DNA of 8,588 bases from Pseudomonadota bacterium (GTDB lineage Bacteria > Pseudomonadota > Alphaproteobacteria > Rhizobiales > Xanthobacteraceae). Positions 5,943 to 8,588 of the stretch are shown piece after piece (positions within the stretch are counted from its first letter, which is position 1; every line of letters starts with the position of its first letter). The DNA is taken from NCBI GenBank assembly GCA_023405565.1, contig JAEXXW010000384.1, positions 1 through 8,588 on the forward strand, written 5' to 3'. The notes under the pieces are model-generated. The model had not been told where the DNA came from, did not search any database, and saw only the letters and a list, made by a program, of their open reading frames with translations. The position numbers were made by a program, and so were the translations under genes.

Positions 5943-6644
5943 AGCCGAAAAAGATTCAGCCGCGTATTTTTTCCACACAGCTTCCTCGCCCAGTGTCGCG
6001 ATGAAAGCATTGTGCGCGGCGCGTTCTTCGTCGCTGACGCGCGGTGGCAAGGGCTCGGGCCGCGAACGCCGCGAAACATCGGACGCCATCGCCGCGGCAA
6101 CACCGCCCGTTGTCACGAGGCTCAGCGTCGTCTGCCGTCCGCCAACCAGCTCGATATAGACTTCGGCCAGCAACTCGGCATCGAGCAACGCGCCGTGCTT
6201 GGTGCGCTTTGAATTGTCGATCTTGTAGCGCGCGCAGAGATCGTCGAGCTTGTTCGACTGACCCGGATGCTTGCGCCGTGCCAGCATCAGCGTGTCGATA
6301 ATGCGATCGCGCGCGAAAACTGTCCGCTTGGCGATGGTGAGTTCAGAATTGACGAAGGCGAGATCGAAGTAACCGTTATGCGCCACCAGCGGCGCATCGC
6401 CGACGAAATCCAGAAACTCGTCAGCCTCTTCGTGGAAGCATTTGTGGTTCTTCAAAAACTCGATCGACAGACCGTGCACATTGAAGGCCTCGACCGGCAT
6501 GTCACGTTCGGGATTGATGTATTTGTGGAACACACGCCCGGTCGGAAACCGGTCCAGCAATTCGACACAGCCGATCTCGACCAGGCGATGGCCCTGCACC
6601 GGGTCGAGGCCCGTTGTTTCCGTGTCGAAGACAATCTCGCGCAT
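5934..6644 (-). CDS. dnaQ: DNA polymerase III epsilon subunit (3'-5' proofreading exonuclease)
   Basis: Removes mismatched nucleotides during replication, bound to the alpha polymerase subunit in the Pol III core. 236 residues. Seen: ExoI DTETTGLD with D7 and E9; ExoII region VAHNGYFDLAFV with D94; ExoIII KHGALLDAELL with H150 and D155. This is the complete DEDDh catalytic set, with the same His-to-Asp spacing as E. coli. QTTLSL (171-176) matches the position of the weak beta-clamp binding motif, followed by a flexible link and a C-terminal part (202-227) that would bind alpha. The ATG has GGA five bases upstream. The gene begins 26 bp after the coaE stop and is probably last in the operon. 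Oddity: the end AAESFSASS runs into the palindromic repeat, which supplies the final Ser-Ser and the TGA. Confidence 0.97.
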   Translation of the reverse strand: MREIVFDTETTGLDPVQGHRLVEIGCVELLDRFPTGRVFHKYINPERDMPVEAFNVHGLSIEFLKNHKCFHEEADEFLDFVGDAPLVAHNGYFDLAFVNSELTIAKRTVFARDRIIDTLMLARRKHPGQSNKLDDLCARYKIDNSKRTKHGALLDAELLAEVYIELVGGRQTTLSLVTTGGVAAAMASDVSRRSRPEPLPPRVSDEERAAHNAFIATLGEEAVWKKYAAESFSASS

Positions 6645-6653
6645 GTGATCCGT

Positions 6654-6680
6654 TCAGGTCCGCCGCCGAATCAGGTCCGC
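6654..6680. repeat. 10-bp direct repeat around the coaE stop and dnaQ leader
   Basis: TCAGGTCCGC occurs at 6654-6663 and again at 6671-6680, 17 bases apart. The second copy contains the coaE stop codon; the first lies 9 bases before the dnaQ ATG. It looks like a small duplication of the coaE 3' end in the spacer. No function is suggested. Confidence 0.4.
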
Positions 6681-7267
6681 GACGGCATTGTAGCCACGCG
6701 TTTCAGGATGTCCCGCGCCTGATCGCGTGCCGCCTCGATACCATGGCCGGTATCCAGAATAAAATCGGCGCGCTTGCGCTTTTCGGCATCGGGCATCTGC
6801 TTCGCGAGCAGGGCTTCGAATTTCCCGATGGTCATGCCGGGTCGCTCCAATACGCGCTGACGCTGGACGATCGGATCTGCCGTCACCACCACCACGGCAT
6901 CCACCAGTTTTTCGCCACCGGTTTCATAGAGAAGCGGAATATCGAGAATTGCGACCTTGCTGCCGCCAGCCTTGGCCGCCGCAAGAAAATGATCGCGCGA
7001 TTTCGCCACCAGCGGATGCACGATCGCTTCGAGCCGCTTCAGCGCATCCGGATGGCCGACCACCATGCCTGCAAGCTTCTGCCGATCGACCTTGCCATGC
7101 GCGGCCGTGCCCGGAAATGCGGCTTCGACGAGCGGCACCGCCTCGCCCTCATACAGGGTGTGAACCGCGGCATCCGCGTCATGAACCGGCACGCCCTCCT
7201 CGGCGAAGAGCTGGGCCGTTGTGCTTTTACCCATGCCGATCGAACCAGTTAGGCCGAGGATAAACAT
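6671..7267 (-). CDS. coaE: Dephospho-CoA kinase
   Basis: Last step of coenzyme A synthesis: ATP-dependent phosphorylation of the ribose 3'-hydroxyl of dephospho-CoA, in the cytosol. 198 residues from the ATG at 7267 (GAGG seven bases upstream), preferred over the adjacent in-frame GTG at 7270. Seen: P-loop GSIGMGKST (8-16), [12 protein letters not shown] (28-39) with the conserved Asp residues of the substrate site, the AIVHPLV motif (81-87), [10 protein letters not shown] (108-117), and the lid-region [29 protein letters not shown]. Complete and of normal length. It lies between maf (41 bp upstream) and dnaQ (26 bp downstream) on the same strand, the usual alphaproteobacterial arrangement, probably cotranscribed. 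Confidence 0.97.
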   Translation of the reverse strand: MFILGLTGSIGMGKSTTAQLFAEEGVPVHDADAAVHTLYEGEAVPLVEAAFPGTAAHGKVDRQKLAGMVVGHPDALKRLEAIVHPLVAKSRDHFLAAAKAGGSKVAILDIPLLYETGGEKLVDAVVVVTADPIVQRQRVLERPGMTIGKFEALLAKQMPDAEKRKRADFILDTGHGIEAARDQARDILKRVATMPSRT

Positions 7268-7281
7268 CACCCATCCTCTTC

Positions 7282-7301
7282 AGTCATTGCCGCGCATGAC
7301 T
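7282..7301. repeat. Short palindrome between maf and coaE, possible repeat remnant
   Basis: AGTCAT (7282-7287) and ATGACT (7296-7301) flank a GC-rich core. The ends GTCAT...ATGAC are the same as the termini of the 84-bp repeat at 1746-1829, so this may be a heavily deleted copy. It lies 14 bases before the coaE ATG, within the operon. A weak hairpin; a role in processing or partial termination is only a possibility. Confidence 0.3.
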
Positions 7302-7308
7302 AAGTCTA

Positions 7309-7923
7309 TCAGTCCTTCAAGAAGGTCTTGCCCCGGAAGAAGTCCAGCAATGGCAGGAGCGGCATGCCGAGAATGGTGAAATAGTCACCTTCCACGCGCT
7401 CGAACAAATGAATGCCGAGCTTCTCGAGCTGATAGGCACCGACACTTTCCAGCACGGTGGGTCCGGCCGCTTCGAGATAATCTTCGAGGAACTTGTCGGA
7501 GAAATTCCGCATGCGCAGCCGTGCGGTATCGACGACCTTGAACAAAACGGACCCGTCCTGCACCAGTGTCACAGCCGAATGCAGCGTGTGCGTTTGGCCG
7601 CGCAACAGCCGCAATTGCGCACGCGCCTCTTCAATATCGGCCGGCTTGTTGAACCGTTTTGATCCCATCGCCAGCGTCTGATCGGCGCCGACTACAAGCC
7701 GCGATGGCGCCTTGAACGAGACAGCACTGGCTTTTTCCCATGACAGGATCAGCGCCAGTTCGTCCGGGTCGCGATTACCACCATTCAGGCTGCGCTCGAC
7801 CGCCCGCTCATCGATTTGGGCGGGAATAATTTCCACGGGAATACCCGCGGCACTCAGCATCGTGCGGCGCGCGAAACTTTTCGAAGCAAGAACAAGTGGA
7901 GCCGGGGCAGACCAGAACAGCAT
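7309..7923 (-). CDS. maf: Maf-family nucleotide pyrophosphatase
   Basis: Hydrolyses non-canonical or modified nucleoside triphosphates to monophosphates, a house-cleaning role in the cytosol. 204 residues from the ATG at 7923. Seen: LVLASKSFARRTML (10-23), the Maf nucleotide-binding signature; IDER (37-40); KASAV (64-68); VVGADQTLAMG (77-87) with the presumed catalytic D81; HTLHSAVTL (112-120); and LESVGAYQLEKLG (158-170). The GADQ form, rather than AADT, points towards the YceF-like branch (7-methyl-GTP) more than the YhdE-like branch (dTTP/UTP); this is tentative. Its ATG overlaps the stop of the upstream kinase gene by one base (TGATG), so translation is probably coupled, and there is no strong ribosome-binding site of its own. 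Confidence 0.95.
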   Translation of the reverse strand: MLFWSAPAPLVLASKSFARRTMLSAAGIPVEIIPAQIDERAVERSLNGGNRDPDELALILSWEKASAVSFKAPSRLVVGADQTLAMGSKRFNKPADIEEARAQLRLLRGQTHTLHSAVTLVQDGSVLFKVVDTARLRMRNFSDKFLEDYLEAAGPTVLESVGAYQLEKLGIHLFERVEGDYFTILGMPLLPLLDFFRGKTFLKD

Positions 7924-8588
7924 CAATTCACCGGAGCGCGGCGTTTCTCGGAGAGGAGCTGCAGAACGGCGGCCGCCGTCTCCTCGATCGAGCGGCGCGA
8001 CACATCGATCAAGGGCCAGTTATGACGCGCGCACAGCTTGCGGGAGAAGGTAATCTCGTCGGCCACAGCCTGTTTATCGATATAGGACGCATCGTCCTGG
8101 TGCGCACGCAATCCGAGAAGCCTGTTTTGCCGGATTTGCACAATGCGCTCCGGACTGGCGAATAACCCCACGACCAGCGGCCGCGTCAAGCGCTCGAGTT
8201 GGTGCGGAACCGGCACACCCGGAACCAGCGGGTAATTGCCGGTCTTGACCCCGCGATTGGCAAGGTAGATCGATGTCGGTGTTTTCGAGGTCCGCGATAC
8301 CCCGACCAACACAACATCGGCCTGTTCCAGATCATCGATATGCTGCCCGTCATCATGCAGCATGGTGTAGTTCAGCGCGTCGATCCGCTTGAAATACTCC
8401 GCGTTGAGCGTGTGCTGGGCACCGACCCGCGGCGTAGTCGTGGCGCCGAGATAGGACTGGAACACCCGCAGCACCGGCCCAAGAATCGAACGACACGGCA
8501 GGCTCAGCTCGGCGCATTTTTTCTCCAGCCGCTCAATCAGTTCGTCGTCGAGCAGGGTGTAGAGAACGATCCCCGGTGCTTCCTCGAT
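7923..8588 (-). CDS. ppsR: PEP synthase / PPDK regulatory kinase-pyrophosphorylase, N-terminus missing
   Basis: DUF299-family bifunctional enzyme. It inactivates phosphoenolpyruvate synthase or pyruvate phosphate dikinase by ADP-dependent phosphorylation of a Thr and reverses this by phosphorolysis, so setting PEP/pyruvate flux. The frame is open to the right edge, giving the last 221 residues; about 50-60 N-terminal residues are outside, and the start cannot be placed. Seen: [14 protein letters not shown] near the edge, [18 protein letters not shown], the P-loop-like [21 protein letters not shown] with GVSRTSK at window residues 96-102, the GNYPLVPGV motif, and the ERLVQIR-like [13 protein letters not shown]. 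These features give the family with confidence. Which partner (PpsA or PPDK) is controlled cannot be told; PPDK is usual in alphaproteobacteria. It is first of the visible genes in the run maf-coaE-dnaQ and overlaps maf by one base. Confidence 0.94.
   Translation of the reverse strand: MEEAPGIVLYTLLDDELIERLEKKCAELSLPCRSILGPVLRVFQSYLGATTTPRVGAQHTLNAEYFKRIDALNYTMLHDDGQHIDDLEQADVVLVGVSRTSKTPTSIYLANRGVKTGNYPLVPGVPVPHQLERLTRPLVVGLFASPERIVQIRQNRLLGLRAHQDDASYIDKQAVADEITFSRKLCARHNWPLIDVSRRSIEETAAAVLQLLSEKRRAPVN

Noticed and set aside
1..8588. CRISPR array, tRNA, rRNA, transposase, phage or toxin-antitoxin genes
   Set aside because: Looked for on both strands; none seen. The window is filled by core genes with short spacers.

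Overview
The window looks like ordinary chromosomal core DNA of a GC-rich alphaproteobacterium in the Rhizobiales, most likely of the Bradyrhizobium/Rhodopseudomonas/Nitrobacter/Afipia group. The basis is the gene order (Tim44-like, FxsA-like, secB, dnaQ, coaE, maf, PEP-synthase/PPDK regulator), the protein sequences, and two palindromic intergenic repeats of kinds that I recall as common in those genomes. The family assignment is inference and no database was searched.

Layout. (1) Bases 1-1742, plus strand: the 3' three quarters of a TonB-dependent outer-membrane receptor resembling ZnuD-type zinc receptors. (2) Bases 1829-4734, minus strand: an apparent operon, read in the order Tim44-like membrane protein, MltA lytic transglycosylase, Smr-domain protein. 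The last two overlap by 4 bp. (3) Bases 4735-4919: a divergent promoter region. (4) Bases 4920-5886, plus strand: a short FxsA-like membrane protein that looks truncated or decayed, a 208-bp non-coding stretch, then secB. (5) Bases 5934-8588, minus strand: an apparent operon read in the order kinase/pyrophosphorylase (5' end outside the window), maf, coaE, dnaQ, with tight spacing and a 1-base overlap at the first junction.

The genes serve envelope biogenesis and housekeeping: receptor, preprotein chaperone SecB, peptidoglycan-cleaving MltA and an inner-membrane Tim44-like protein on one side; replication proofreading, CoA synthesis, nucleotide clean-up and PEP/pyruvate control on the other. 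Both convergent gene junctions (receptor/smr and secB/dnaQ) carry a palindromic repeat, each of a different kind. Each repeat touches the stop codon of the minus-strand gene, so they probably act as two-way terminators.

I found no CRISPR, phage, insertion sequence, tRNA/rRNA or new defence-like system. The points most worth checking are the fxsA-like locus, the 84-bp repeat with pair-preserving changes between its arms, and the repeat that supplies the dnaQ stop codon.
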